This document shows positions 12,301 through 22,329 of a stretch of DNA of 64,000 nucleotides, piece by piece; position 1 is the stretch's first letter; every line of letters starts with the position of its first letter. Both the position numbers and the translations under genes were made by a program. The stretch comes from Schistocephalus solidus. Its lineage: Eukaryota; Platyhelminthes; Cestoda; Diphyllobothriidea; Diphyllobothriidae. The stretch lies in NCBI GenBank assembly GCA_017591395.1, contig WEDG01004963.1, positions 60,830 to 124,829 on the forward strand, in the 5' to 3' direction. The notes beneath the pieces were generated by a model. The model was not told the origin of the DNA. It did not search any database and worked only from the letters and a program-made list of their open reading frames with translations.

Positions 12301-13506
12301 TAGTTTGTAGTCCCGTCGCACCGCCAGCTCATGTTCATGTATGCTCGACCCTTGCATGAGACGCTTCGACAGAGCTTTTGTTAAAGGTCCTCCATAGTAG
12401 TATTCAGTATTAGTAAAATGAGCAAGAGACCTGGCATGAGGTTAAAAGCGGGATTTAACAGCAGATCAGTGGAAGCAGTATGTGAGATTTATTAGCAAAG
12501 CGATGTTGTCACATAGTGGGAAGAACGAAACCGGGTAGGAGCACAATAGGTGTGTCCCAGATTAAAGGATTAAACCCGAGAACCTGTCTTACGGGAACCC
12601 TGGTAATGGGAGTTTTATGGGTGGGGCAAAAGAATAACAAAAAAGCATGAAAAACGGTAAAAAGTAAATTAAAAACCGAAATTTATAAATAAACATAAAA
12701 GATTAATTGAGGTGAAAATAACCCGCGCAAAATGAAAAAGAAACGGTAGGCATCCAATGAGATGAAAGCTCTGTAAATAATTGTCCCCATTGTCCCAACT
12801 GAAAGCTCTGTAAATAATTGTCCCCATTGTCCCACGGTCAGCCCGGTGAAATGAAAGCTCTGTAAATAATTGTCCCCATTGAAAGGTCTGTAAATAATTG
12901 TCCCCATTGTCCCACGGTCAACCCGGTGAACTTTAGCTTTACAAGACAACCTACTGTAACCTTTAAGTAGCAAAACAATAGGTTTTTAATTGGGACCCGC
13001 TTATTGTGCTTCCACCCGAAACCGTCTAGTGAGGACATTATTGGAGTGGGGTAAACTGACCAACTATTCACGGATGAGCAAAAGTATTAAAGGAGGCATC
13101 ATAACACCGCAAAGAGGATATCCCTGCTGGATTCATGTGCAGGGGGGAGAGGATAGGGGAACAAGGAACTTCAAAAGACACAACTTAACATACCACAGGC
13201 CTAGCAACGTCCTTGTCCGAATCAGAGGCATTGGCAAGGAGCGTGAGGAGTGTCTTCTCACTACAGCGCAGGTCCTGAAGAAGGTTCTTCTCAAACTGTC
13301 GAAGAAGCTTCCAAGGCAGACCGTGCAATGGTGGTCCTTCCGGGCTGCCTACTGTCGCCTTGAGGCCCACGGTGAGCGAGTCGATGAAAAGATTGAACCG
13401 TTCAACAGCGGAGGTGAGTTTCTCAGTGCTATCCGTGTCAGAGAGATCGCCTATGGGTACGCGGGGAGACAGATTAAACTTGGTTTGTAGTGTTGGGCTA
13501 GGCATG
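6359..13506 (-). CDS. unidentified multi-exon host gene 1 (3' part)
   Basis: Five minus-strand exons chain in phase: 13194-13506, 10979-11188, 10118-10248, 6885-7126 and 6359-6750. Splice sites are canonical (donors GTATGT, GTACGTC, GTAAGTG, GTACGT; acceptors such as CCCACCCTACTCTAG and AAATTCCCACCAG). Exit and entry phases agree at all four junctions (0, 0, 2, 1), which chance ORFs would rarely give. The product is rich in predicted helix, for example TVRTFVLRLTCLLERSLE running into AIVELAAREFKTTES, and contains a six-glutamine run in the last exon. It suggests a large helical-repeat protein, but I do not recognise the family. Introns of about 2.2, 0.7, 3.0 and 0.13 kb carry repeats. The last exon may instead splice onward. 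The upstream link to the exon pair 14470-14932 is unresolved. Confidence 0.65.
7886..8142. mobile_element. foldback (MITE-like) element M, copy 1
   Basis: Two inverted arms meet around 7990-8010. The left arm has CCTGACGTTTCGGATTCGCA and CCCTTCATCAGAGACAGTAG. The right arm carries the reverse complement with scattered changes. The element is flanked by a 14-bp direct repeat, CAGCAAAAGGTTAG, at 7872-7885 and 8143-8156, which looks like a target-site duplication. No coding capacity. It lies in the 3.0-kb intron of host gene 1. Confidence 0.65.
8303..8440 (+). repeat. inverted partial duplicate of a host gene 1 exon with its donor and CTC tract
   Basis: From ATGGACACCATAAATGTGC onward this is the reverse complement of the 3' half of the exon at 10979-11188, its donor GTACGTC and the first bases of the following intron. 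I see no mismatch over roughly 95 bases. It then runs into a short (CTC)n tract that corresponds to the 270-bp purine tract of the parent. It lies downstream, in another intron of the same gene and in the opposite orientation, so it cannot code in the gene's transcript. Confidence 0.7.
8441..8581 (+). repeat. short dispersed repeat, copy 1
   Basis: About 140 bases, from CTCATTAAAACCGATGAAAC to CAGACCAGATTTGTCA, are nearly identical to 14141-14282. The central part (GATAAGGGAGGTCGGGATGG) resembles the reverse complement of the SINE body at 15141-15226. It may be a diverged SINE tail; that relation is inference. Confidence 0.6.
9115..9625. mobile_element. foldback (MITE-like) element M, copy 2
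   Basis: The left arm (about 9115-9270) contains GTTTACTGGCCTGACGTTTC. The right arm (about 9470-9625) contains its reverse complement, GAAACGTCAGGCCAGTAAAC. The arms are about 150 bases long and flank a loop of about 200 bases. The arms match those of copy 1, but the loop is longer and unrelated to it. Non-coding; the ORFs on both strands are products of the inverted arms. Confidence 0.65.
10689..10957 (+). repeat. GGA/GGGA polypurine microsatellite (~270 bp)
   Basis: An almost uninterrupted purine run of GGA units with GGGA interruptions. It begins about 20 bases downstream (in gene sense, minus strand) of the donor of the exon at 10979-11188, so the host pre-mRNA carries a long pyrimidine (UCC)n tract there. 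Long low-complexity ORFs in five frames are artefacts of the repeat. Such tracts can form triplex DNA; no functional claim is made. Confidence 0.95.
11189..12762. other. intron of host gene 1, no further exon accepted
   Basis: This lies between two phase-compatible exons. Minus ORFs at 11697-12200 and 12172-12357 have protein-like composition and partial splice sites. Neither fits the phases of the flanking exons, so they are not annotated as coding. Confidence 0.4.
12763..12931 (+). repeat. four-unit minisatellite
   Basis: Four copies of a unit beginning TGAAAGCTCTGTAAATAATT and GTCCCCAT appear. Units 2 and 4 are extended by CCACGGTCARCCCGGTGAA and unit 3 is shortened. The arrangement is a higher-order tandem repeat of roughly 28-52-bp units, in an intron of host gene 1. 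Confidence 0.85.
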
Positions 13507-13726
13507 CTGAAAGGGATTGAATAGCGAGTTCGACTGCTGTCGAAAACAGACACGATTTTCAATCTCATCATTCATTTTCTGTCGGCCTGGAGGGTCGGCT
13601 GGCGCATGGAAGAGGGAAGGGCCTGCACAAAAGAACTCACCCCCATGATAAATCAAGACATTCTTCACCATAGTCAATCGGATGCGCATGAATCTATCAC
13701 GATGCGCAATGAATCGGTCCTGTTCA

Positions 13727-14045
13727 GGACTGAGAGTCAGGCAGCAGTGACTACCCAATGCGGCCTCTATGGCGCACTTATTCATGCGAGACCCGAGTTA
13801 CATCTATTGCAGCCTGTTAAAAGCATTGGGGACAGGTCGTTTGGCACGCGTAGATAACCTACTTGGCCTTGTAAACCACTGCCCTGAGCCCCCTCTCAAT
13901 CGCCGTCACCTTGCCTTGCCATTGGAGCAAGGTAGTGGAAAGAGAGTGCGATAGATGCGGCGTAAATACTGATCGCATAAGTCACCGGTGCTGTGTAAAC
14001 TCGATGGGGCACACGGTGAACGCTATCCATAGGGGCAGTCGAACT
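13727..14045 (+). repeat. dispersed repeat D, diverged copy
   Basis: Similarity to 31190-31470 includes GGACTGAGAGTCAGGCAGCA and, later, a pattern matching AGGTAGTGGAAAGAGAGTGCG, AAGTCACCGG and GCACACGGTGAACG. It is much more diverged than the copies at 5501 and 31075. It contains no convincing exon despite a GTGAG on the minus strand near 13636. Confidence 0.45.
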
Positions 14046-14140
14046 GGTAGATCAGATATGTATTCCAGTAATTAAAACGTATTCTAGTCGGTTTCTTCGG
14101 TGCTTCCAAATAGAAGTAATGAACAAGCTATCAACTAAGA

Positions 14141-14282
14141 CCTCATTAAAACCGATGAAACAATATACACGATACAAAGTATGCCGAGTTATCACTGGTC
14201 ATGATAAGGTAGGTCGGGATGGGCATTTCCAACTGAATTGCCGCATGATGAGACGACCTAAACCCAGACCAGATTTGTCATA
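14141..14282 (+). repeat. short dispersed repeat, copy 2
   Basis: Direct copy of 8441-8581 with a handful of substitutions. It lies in the host gene 1 region, directly after the diverged D repeat. Confidence 0.65.
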
Positions 14283-14469
14283 GGGCTTCATGCTCTACCA
14301 TTCAAGGCCTGGATTTATGCTCTGACTCCTAGCATTGGCAATGTTCTGTTGCATGCGAGTGGTGTTAATAAATGTGACCTGAAAGATAGATGGAAAAGGG
14401 AAGTTTCGTTCTGCCCTTTTGTAAACAACTTGGTCAGGAAGGTTTCGCACATAGGTCTGAGCGACTCAC

Positions 14470-14932
14470 CCTGTCGGTCAATTATGAATTGGCATCCAGC
14501 ACCGCCTGCATTGGTAGCCTCTTCCTCATCATCATCTAAGTTGATTACGACATGCTGTTGCACCTTCGGGAGGAGCTCACGTACACTGATACCCTCACTT
14601 TTAGAGAAAACCAGTGCCAGATGGAGTAGGCTACGAAAGGGCTGCACGGTAGGAGGAAGAAAAAAAAGACTTGTCAATGTCTAGATAGCCCAACGAGTAA
14701 TGATGTTTGGGAGGACAGACTTACCCCAGCCGTGGCAATGCCATCGAGGAATTTCTGAAAAGACAGGAGGTTCTCGAGGAAACGCGGAGGCCAGGAGAGG
14801 TGCTTTTGCTCGGCCCACTCCATCAGGTTGTCGTGCAGGGCAACACAATTGTTGGCAAGGCTTCGCAGAGCCCTAATTGGCTTTTGCCTTCTAAGACGGG
14901 CTGGAATATCGATGAAGTCCATAAAGACATTG
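14470..14932 (-). CDS. two coding exons, probably the upstream part of host gene 1
   Basis: Exon 14725-14932 (acceptor CTTAAG, donor GTAAGTC) and exon 14470-14641 (acceptor after a long pyrimidine run ending GTGCAG, donor GTGAGTC) are separated by an 83-nt intron and join in phase 0. The protein is helical and then acidic (LDDDEEEA), with no recognised domain. The second exon ends in phase 1, while the next accepted exon (13194-13506) begins in phase 2. Either an intervening exon is unrecognised or a boundary is wrong. Same strand and similar style suggest one gene with 6359-13506. Confidence 0.55.
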
Positions 14933-14948
14933 CTTAAGTAAGTTAGGG

Positions 14949-14969
14949 AGAGAGAGAGAGAGAGAGAGA
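14949..14969 (+). repeat. (GA)n microsatellite
   Basis: About ten GA units, just upstream of the exon at 14725-14932. On the minus strand it supplies the pyrimidine run ahead of that exon's acceptor. Confidence 0.85.
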
Positions 14970-15140
14970 AAAGGTAACCAGGCACATCAGAGAAGAGTCA
15001 GTGTTTCTCACGCGCGCACACACGCCAGTTTGACCGTTGTATTTATATCTATATATATATATATGATAGTATGTTCCGTTGTGCCCTGGAGTTCAGAGTA
15101 GAGCCCTCGCAGGCGGTCGCATAGCGACATGTAGCATATG

Positions 15141-15357
15141 TTGATAAAGTGGAACCGACAATGACAAGGGAAACCGGAATGGCCATTTCTGGCTTATTAG
15201 CCGTCATCAGCCAGTCATACCCAATCAAAAGTGTGGCACAAGTGTGGTTCGAATCCCTGGTGTGCCACACTTGGGATTGTGTATGACTGGCTGATGACGG
15301 CTAATAAGCCAGAAATGGCAATTCCGGTCTCCCTTGTCTTTGTCGGTTCCACTTTAT

Positions 15358-15360
<3 letters not shown>
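15141..15360. repeat. 100-bp-arm SINE-derived hairpin with B-box loop
   Basis: The left arm 15141-15240 and right arm 15261-15360 are reverse complements with about six or seven mismatches. The 20-base loop, 15241-15260, contains GGTTCGAATCC, an exact pol III B-box. The arms are the body of the SINE seen at 1210-1285. AT dinucleotide runs flank both sides (about 15047-15064 and 15361-15390). The simplest reading is two head-to-head SINE bodies sharing one tRNA-derived loop. Confidence 0.85.
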
Positions 15361-15392
<32 letters not shown>

Positions 15393-15742
15393 ATGATCTG
15401 AAACTTTTAAAAATTAAATATCACTCGGTCGCTGAATAAAAAATTGGAAGAAGACGTAGTTTACTACTAAATGAAAATATAGAAATAAGATATATGTGAA
15501 ATTATTTCTTTAAAATATAGTGGCATTTATTGGAGCATCAAAAATCAAGAAAAGAAACACACAATACTTCAGTGGTCATTTTTTACCAAGTGTGGTTTTT
15601 GCATGCGGTCGAAAGGAAATGCAGTCTAAAGCAGGCACTCTGGCTTGCCTAGAGCAGCATAGGATTAGGCCGCACGATGATCAATATTACTGCCCCACTT
15701 AAGTAATCCTTCCTAACCAAAGACTCATTTCAGAATTACAAG
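15361..15742. other. AT-rich spacer
   Basis: Begins with a run of AT dinucleotides and continues AT-rich. No gene or shared repeat recognised. Confidence 0.5.
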
Positions 15743-18700
15743 TTACATTTTATGAGATTGGTTACTGACTGTAGGTGTGTTTCCTATCGACTGCTTCCTG
15801 GTAAAATTTGATGAATAAGTTTCAATGGACTTGCCTATAGCCTCCTCGCTGACAGTATTCTCCGCAAATTTCTCGTAAACTCGCCGGACCTCAGTATCAA
15901 GTAATTCCTGCATGAGTTTCGCAGCACGTGAAAGGTTCTCGGGCCGTAGCATTTCTACAATTGACTAGAATGCAGGACATATCGGCAGGGTAGTAGGACT
16001 GAAGTAGTAAAGATCTAAGGGGTAGAAAGATTGAAATATAAAGGGGTGGCTGCACAGATAAGTCTGTAGCACTTGGTTGGGGGCCTAGCATAGTCTGTGA
16101 CATACACAGGCTTAGGGGCCCAGTGATAAGACCCAATGCCCTTTATCTGCCTCCACTATTTTAGTCTCGGTTCACTACACTACACTAGCGGCAACGGAGA
16201 GCCTACTGGGGACGTACACTGAGAAGTATTAATGCTAATGACGGATAGAGTCTGGAATAACCAGTTGTGACCTTATTATCAGCTTCGGTAAAAATTAAAT
16301 CATGGATCCAGTTAGTGCTGGCTATCAAGTTTAAGGCTCTAAAAATTGGGCCAGGGACTCACGCTCACGGATGCATTCGGAAGAGCGTAAAAATAAGTGC
16401 TAAGCATGCAGCATCAGTCGGGTTTGGTGATGGGGTGTAACACATCCGACTTAGTATGTTTTATGTTCTAGACCCTAGGCAAACAGGACAGTCCAACTCT
16501 CCGAACGGTACCTACACCGCTTATAAAAATAAAAGCCTTCACTTCTTTATAAGGTGTAAGTAACTTACCCATGGCCTTTTCTTACGAGTTCATGATTGGC
16601 TATGTTTTAAAGTAGACTGGTTTGAGTGTAAATGGGTACGTTGTTCTAAACGTTGGACACGGCACCGCAACCGAAAGTGGAGAGCATGAATCATGCATGC
16701 CTAAAGTTCCGTTTCCTCAATAAAGGATTACTTTTAGAATAAAAATCTACTTAAACCTGTTGCATATAATAGAAAAAAATACTTATACAAGCGCGTATGC
16801 GCAGTTTTGAATAACCACATACGTGGTGGTGGTGGTGGTTATGGTAGTTATGTTAATTAATCCATCGGACCCTTTGCATGATTTAATTTTTTTCCGTATA
16901 ACTTAAAAGTTCAAATCAGTCAGTATTATAAAAGCTTTAGACAGTTTTCCTTCTTAAATTTGTGAATAGAAACGTTGCGATACCTCAATAAGCCTGGCAA
17001 ACTGCTTGATGCGAATTCCGTAGACACCAAGACGAGAAAATGTAAGTTCCGTGTTGTTTCGGGGAATATCTTGCTCGTCAAAGAGGCGGAGCATGTGTTG
17101 CGTAAAAACAGTCTCCCACCATCTGTTTATCTGTCGCAGATGACTAGAGGGCAGTCGATATCGGTTTTGGCAAACGAACTGATTTAATTCTTCAAAGAGG
17201 CGTTCGGTGGTGATGCGATAGACTGTATCGACGGTCCCGCCCGAAAAGGCTTCACAAACACGCGGATGGAATGCGGTGACTTCGCAGAGTTCTTGGGCAA
17301 CTGGGAGAGTGTATATAGGTCCTAGATAACGTGCAGAGTCTCGAAATTCCGTCTACAGAGAAATGGTAGCGAATAAATTAGGTGTTATATGGATTCTCAA
17401 AAACCAGAATAATGTTGAGTACATCAGCAACATTCTTAAACTTTGTTTCTATGGAAAATCGTAAAAAGTAGCTTTCAGCATAACTGTTTTACTTGCAGAA
17501 CAGTGCACCACTGCGGTTTCGTAGACAGCCAAAGAAAAGTTTCGGAATGAAACTGAGTATACAGTTATGTTCTACTCTATGTGCATAAACTCATACAGCA
17601 CTGACCGACATGTATGGTGGTTTCAACTGGGGATTAGTAAGGAAAGTAATCCTAAAGGTATTTTTAATCTACAGAATTCCGTTGTTTCGATGGAAATTTG
17701 CCTAGCTATGTGCATGCAGCTCAGTTGGAAAAAAAGGCTACTTAAATGGCGCAGAATTCATTTGGTATCGGAGCTCTATAAAAGTAGTCACTCCATTTAG
17801 AAAGTCGATTCTGGTAAATTAATGTCTCCAGACAAAACATTTAAATCAGTTATAAATCATCTTTTTTTAAAAAAACGTATGGCCTGCAGTTACACATATT
17901 TTTGAAGTCCGTGAGCAATTAGACTCCCTATTCATTTAGAAGACTATGATCAGTCCTTAGGTACTAAACCACAGTGCATGAATATGGCTGAAACCACTGT
18001 CAGTAAATCCGCACAGGCAAGTCAGGATGGGTGCTCAAGGCAATCCCAGTCATAATGATAATAATTTGTCTAGGATCTAAATCTTTTGCACCGCGAAAGG
18101 TTTAATTAAAAAAACTATTACCACCGAAATACTTTATATAACCAATAAAAACAAATGATATTTAAAGAGAATGGCTTGCCTGTGATCGTTATAAATAACT
18201 GATGAAAGACGGAATTTTAGGGTGTATGAGTACATCGGGTATTCAGATGCATGCGTGCCGCAGTAACGGTTAAACATACGTAATATTTTTGAAAGGTCTG
18301 TGCAGAGATTGAAGGTCGGGATTGAGAGCTATAAAACCGGACTGTGGATGCGTGTAGACCCATTTGGGATCGGATAAAAACCTAAACGACACAGCTTTCT
18401 AACAAAACTATGGGTAGCAATTTAAGGAATGCGAATACTGCACATTTGTATTGGCTTATCGTGAAAATTAAGGGTGAACACAATCCCTGACCAGTAAGAG
18501 CTACTTAATCCTCGTACATTCCTTTTACCCCTCCAGTAACCTAGACTCCAAGCTGATCACAGCGCACTAACGGTGCGGCGTGTAGTTACGTATATTTGAA
18601 AGTATCTGCTCATTTTTATCATTTTTGAACACCGTTTGTGTGTCAATAAATAAAGGACCTACCCGTGGAGCAAATCGCATTGTTCCCGTTCAATAAAACT

Positions 18701-19225
18701 GCGTGCATACAGTGTATTTATTAGTCACATCTCAAGCAGACGAATAGAACTTGGTATTGATTAAGAGCTCAGCAATAAACATTAAGGCTACCGTGCTATT
18801 TGACCTTGAAAAAGCATGCAAAGAGCGCACGTTTATAGAGGTACCTGGAGCAGGCATTCCAAATCGCATAATGTTAGGACGTTGTGAGTAGTCGCGTATG
18901 CCCATAATTGAGAATTCACGCTTTGTATCAGTCGCCGGTGTTCCATTATAGCTGGTATATTGTCCGGATAAAGACCAATCCTCTGGATAAACGACAGACA
19001 ATTCGGAAAGCGCTGAACAGTAAAAAAGAATTAAAAAGAGCATAGTCATACTCGGAAAAGCTCGCTCTGTACATTTCCAACACCCGTATATTGCCCATTT
19101 GCAGACAACGAGCGAATTACCGTTATCACGGCACCGTTAACTTCATCAACATGAGTGAAATGAGGGCCACTTTGTGGACCACTTATAGTAGGTGGAAAAG
19201 CAGGGAGAGGCTCAGGCCTTCGCAT
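15743..19225 (-). CDS. unidentified four-exon host gene 2, 310 aa
   Basis: Exons 19052-19225, 18845-19012, 16984-17352 and 15743-15964 join with every junction in phase 0. They give an open frame from an ATG (19225) to a TAA stop, 310 residues in all. Splice sites are canonical: donors GTATGA, GTACCT, GTATCG; acceptors TTACTGTTCAG, CTCTGTAG, GCATTCTAG. Introns are 39, 1492 and 1019 nt. The N terminus is Pro-rich. The middle is helical (RLFEELNQFVCQNRYRL, INRWWETVFTQHMLRLF). The last exon reads like a helix or coiled coil (RAAKLMQELLDTEVRRVYEKF) followed by a polar tail. I do not recognise the family. The ATG may not be the true start if further 5' exons exist; an in-frame stop lies a few codons upstream. 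No clear AATAAA was seen just downstream. Confidence 0.65.
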
Positions 19226-21136
19226 GGTCGTCAGAAAAGTGCGGGAAGATGTCGTTCACTTATCAACCTACAAGAGTTTTATTAAGGTTTCGACAGGTGT
19301 ATTGGCAAAAAATGACAGACAGAACAGAAAGATAATCGTGAATGTTTAACGAAGTAACTGTAATTGTGCAGGACACCGGTTAAAAATGTTAGTAAATCAG
19401 AATGCAAAGTCCGGTAGCAGACGTATCTAAGATAGCGGAGACTTCATCGGCAGCGCAAACGAATTTTGTATAGGTCAAAGGACACCGGAGTGTTTATCCG
19501 GAAATTTCGAAGGTTCACCTTCGGCTCCTGTTTTTTGATAAGCTTAAGAGTTCTGCAAACGGGGAAGTTAAAAGTATGGGGACCTACCTTTCTAATATAG
19601 TGATCTGCTTCAAATGTCGACAGCAAGGTGATTGATACAACTGTTTGATGAGGTCGTATCAGTAGTCATATTCGGCTGATGAAGCAACGATTCGAGGTGT
19701 GATAATGTAAGGTTTCTCTGAATATGAGCTGATGCCGCGGGAGAATTTTGACCTCAAGATGAGGTCGCACCTGATATTAGTGAACGCGCAAAATATGGAT
19801 ACTGATGTCACCGGGTAAGGGTGTTACCTTGAGGGCGAAATGAAAAGTTGCATGGATTATTAGATCTTATAACCGAAATGAATAAGGGTAACATTGTATC
19901 GTGAGAACTATGGCAATAAGTGAGTTGAAGACCAAACTGATTATCGATGCGATGATGAGGGCAAGTGTCTTCTTTTTAGTCTTCAATACAAAGCGATTAA
20001 GGAATAAAGTTCTGATGGGAGTGGCAATAAACGTTGATAAACTATGAATGAACGGCAAGCGCGACACCTATGATGCCAGTCCCCATTCCTAAATCTACCA
20101 TTATCGATGCACTGCAAAATAAATGCAGTGAAGTTTCAGAACCAGGCAGCAGGGGGCACTGTGGTGTGTTCCTACTTCCAACTTCGATAACTGGGAAGCA
20201 CATCTCACACAAAAATTTCAAACGAACATTTACAATTATGGGGAAGTCCAAGGGGCAAAAGTCAATTAAAATGAAAAGTAAATCGACGGCAACCAACGTG
20301 CTCGCCAGCCATCAGGACGCCTTAGTATTTCGAATCGGGCTGAGGAACCGCGGAATGGATATGAAAGCGGACATTCCACAATAAATTCACAACTCTGCAG
20401 CCGCAGTAAACTTTTTCCAGATACACGTCACTAATTCAGCAATCAATAGGTAGTGTAGTCTAGTTAGTCTGCTGTTAGTCTAGCTGACCTGCAGATCAAG
20501 CTCGAAAAGCACTGTATTGCTACCAGATGTTTATCCTTTATTTTCGTGAGGTTATTTTAAGATAAAACCTGGTAACTCAACTTAAAACCTTTATCTGCAT
20601 GGCTAACTCAGAGAGATTAAGACTTGCATATAGACGATTTACTGTTATTCCCGTTTATTTTGCGCCTTTGCGCAAACCCACGAGCATACTCGCGGTTAAC
20701 CAACTGCAGTTTGGCTTTAAAATTGCCGTCTTTTATTCAAGCACATTCAAAGCCATGTGGTTGTAGTCACGTTGACTTAAAGTATAACAATTAATGCTCT
20801 CCAAAAGAATCAAAAATTTCATATTTTCCTTTCACATTTATCACGTGAGATATGAAACACTTATCTTATGCCTGTCATATTCCGCATAAGTTCTGAAAGT
20901 GGGGAACGTGGTTACAAGTTACTAGGTTAAATAAACCCATTTGTTTTTGAAAAGAAGAATATTAAGACGTAAGAATATTCTGCTCGCAAGCAACGGCCTG
21001 TTGGGCCATAGTTTAAAAAAGATAAAAAACATTCTCTGCCTTATCTTATCAAGTGTTGAATGTAGCTGAATCCGCAATCTATCGACCAGGCGGCGGCATC
21101 TTCAACCGAAAGCAAACAGCTTTTCCGTCCTCTGCT
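19226..21136. other. intergenic, no gene accepted
   Basis: Contains ORFs up to 104 aa without supporting splice or domain evidence. The minus strand near 20080-20120 has an acceptor followed by DLGMGTGIIGVALA, which resembles a methyltransferase glycine motif, but no partner exon was found. Confidence 0.35.
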
Positions 21137-21345
21137 TTTGTTTCCTCTTCCGAATAAGTAGTAGTTCAACTCTCCCCAAGTCTTCTGTCATTACCCCCGT
21201 TAGTCTTCCTTACAACCTAAGAAATTCTACCTTAATTATACCTCCCCTGCATCCTCCACGTGTAAACGCTCTCTCTTCTTTGCTTCTAGGTATAGTTTTC
21301 TTTGGAATAAATTTCCAATTGAAATTAGGTCGTTATCTAGTGAAT
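21137..21345 (+). mobile_element. family B retrotransposon fragment
   Basis: About 210 bases match the C-terminal coding region of family B (compare 30190-30395), for example TCAACTCTCCCCAAG and CCTCCCCTGCATCCTCCACG. It is truncated at both ends and lies about 50 bases before the start of A2. Confidence 0.8.
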
Positions 21346-22329
21346 CGATAGCTGGTCTCGATAGCTGTAACGATAACGGCCTCCTTCGTCCACGCACGTG
21401 TGCGGAACGCCGTCTCTTGCTGACCAACACCTTCTTCCGCCTTCCGACGCGGGAGAAGGCAACGCGGATGCACCCTCGGTCGCGGTGCTGGCATCTGCTG
21501 GACTATGTTCTCATCCGGAGGTTAGATCGACAGGATGTGCTGGTAACCAGGTCGATCCGCGATGCCGATGGTTGGACAGATCACCGCCTCGTCATCTCCC
21601 AGATGAGCCTCCGACTACAACCCCAACGAAGGCCCCAAGGTAAAAGGCTTCCAGGTAAGTAAAATGCTCTTTTGTTAATTTTGCCTGCTCACTGTTTTGA
21701 CTTAAGCAACCAAATATCCGAGAAACTGGAGGACCTGCATGCTCAAGATGATAATGCTTCCGTGGAGACACGATGGTGTCAATTGAAAAATGTCATCCAG
21801 TTCACCGCCCTCGATGTCGTCGGACGCGCACGCCGTCAACACCAGGACTGGTTCGACGAAAATGAGTCCGACATCAGCAGCTCACCCGCGGGGAAGAATG
21901 GACTATATAAAGCCTACATGGACCTTTGGACTGACGCCACCAAAGCAGCCTTCTTCGGATGCCGGTGCCTTGTACAGCAACAGCTGCGGGAGATGCAGGA
22001 TGCCTGGATGATATGTAAGGCGGAGGGAATCCAGGGGTATGTGAACTGCAATGAAAAAATTTTTTAAAGCCATCAAGACCATCTGTGGCCCGTGTATCAA
22101 GGGGACCGCACCACTGCTCAGCTCTGAAGGCACACCACTGCTGACAGAGAAATCGAAAATTCTGAAGCGCTGGGCCGAGCACATCAGAATTGTCCTTAAT
22201 TGCTCATCAGCCATCTCCGATGCTGCCATTGAGCGGCTCCCTCAAGTGGACACGAAAAATGACCTGGATCTGCCGCCTTCCGTACCAGAAACCATCCGGG
22301 CCGTGCAGCAGATTTCCAGCGGGAAATAA

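Noticed and set aside
11697..12375. Two minus ORFs that look like further exons of host gene 1
   Set aside because: Their phases do not fit the accepted neighbours and the donors are weak.
13606..13798. Minus-strand exon ending in a GTGAG donor
   Set aside because: Most of it is a diverged copy of repeat D; it lacks an acceptor with a pyrimidine tract, and its phase does not bridge the gap in host gene 1.
20042..20150. Methyltransferase exon (DLGMGTGIIGVALA on the minus strand after a good acceptor)
   Set aside because: A single glycine-rich motif, with no following exon carrying other methyltransferase motifs.
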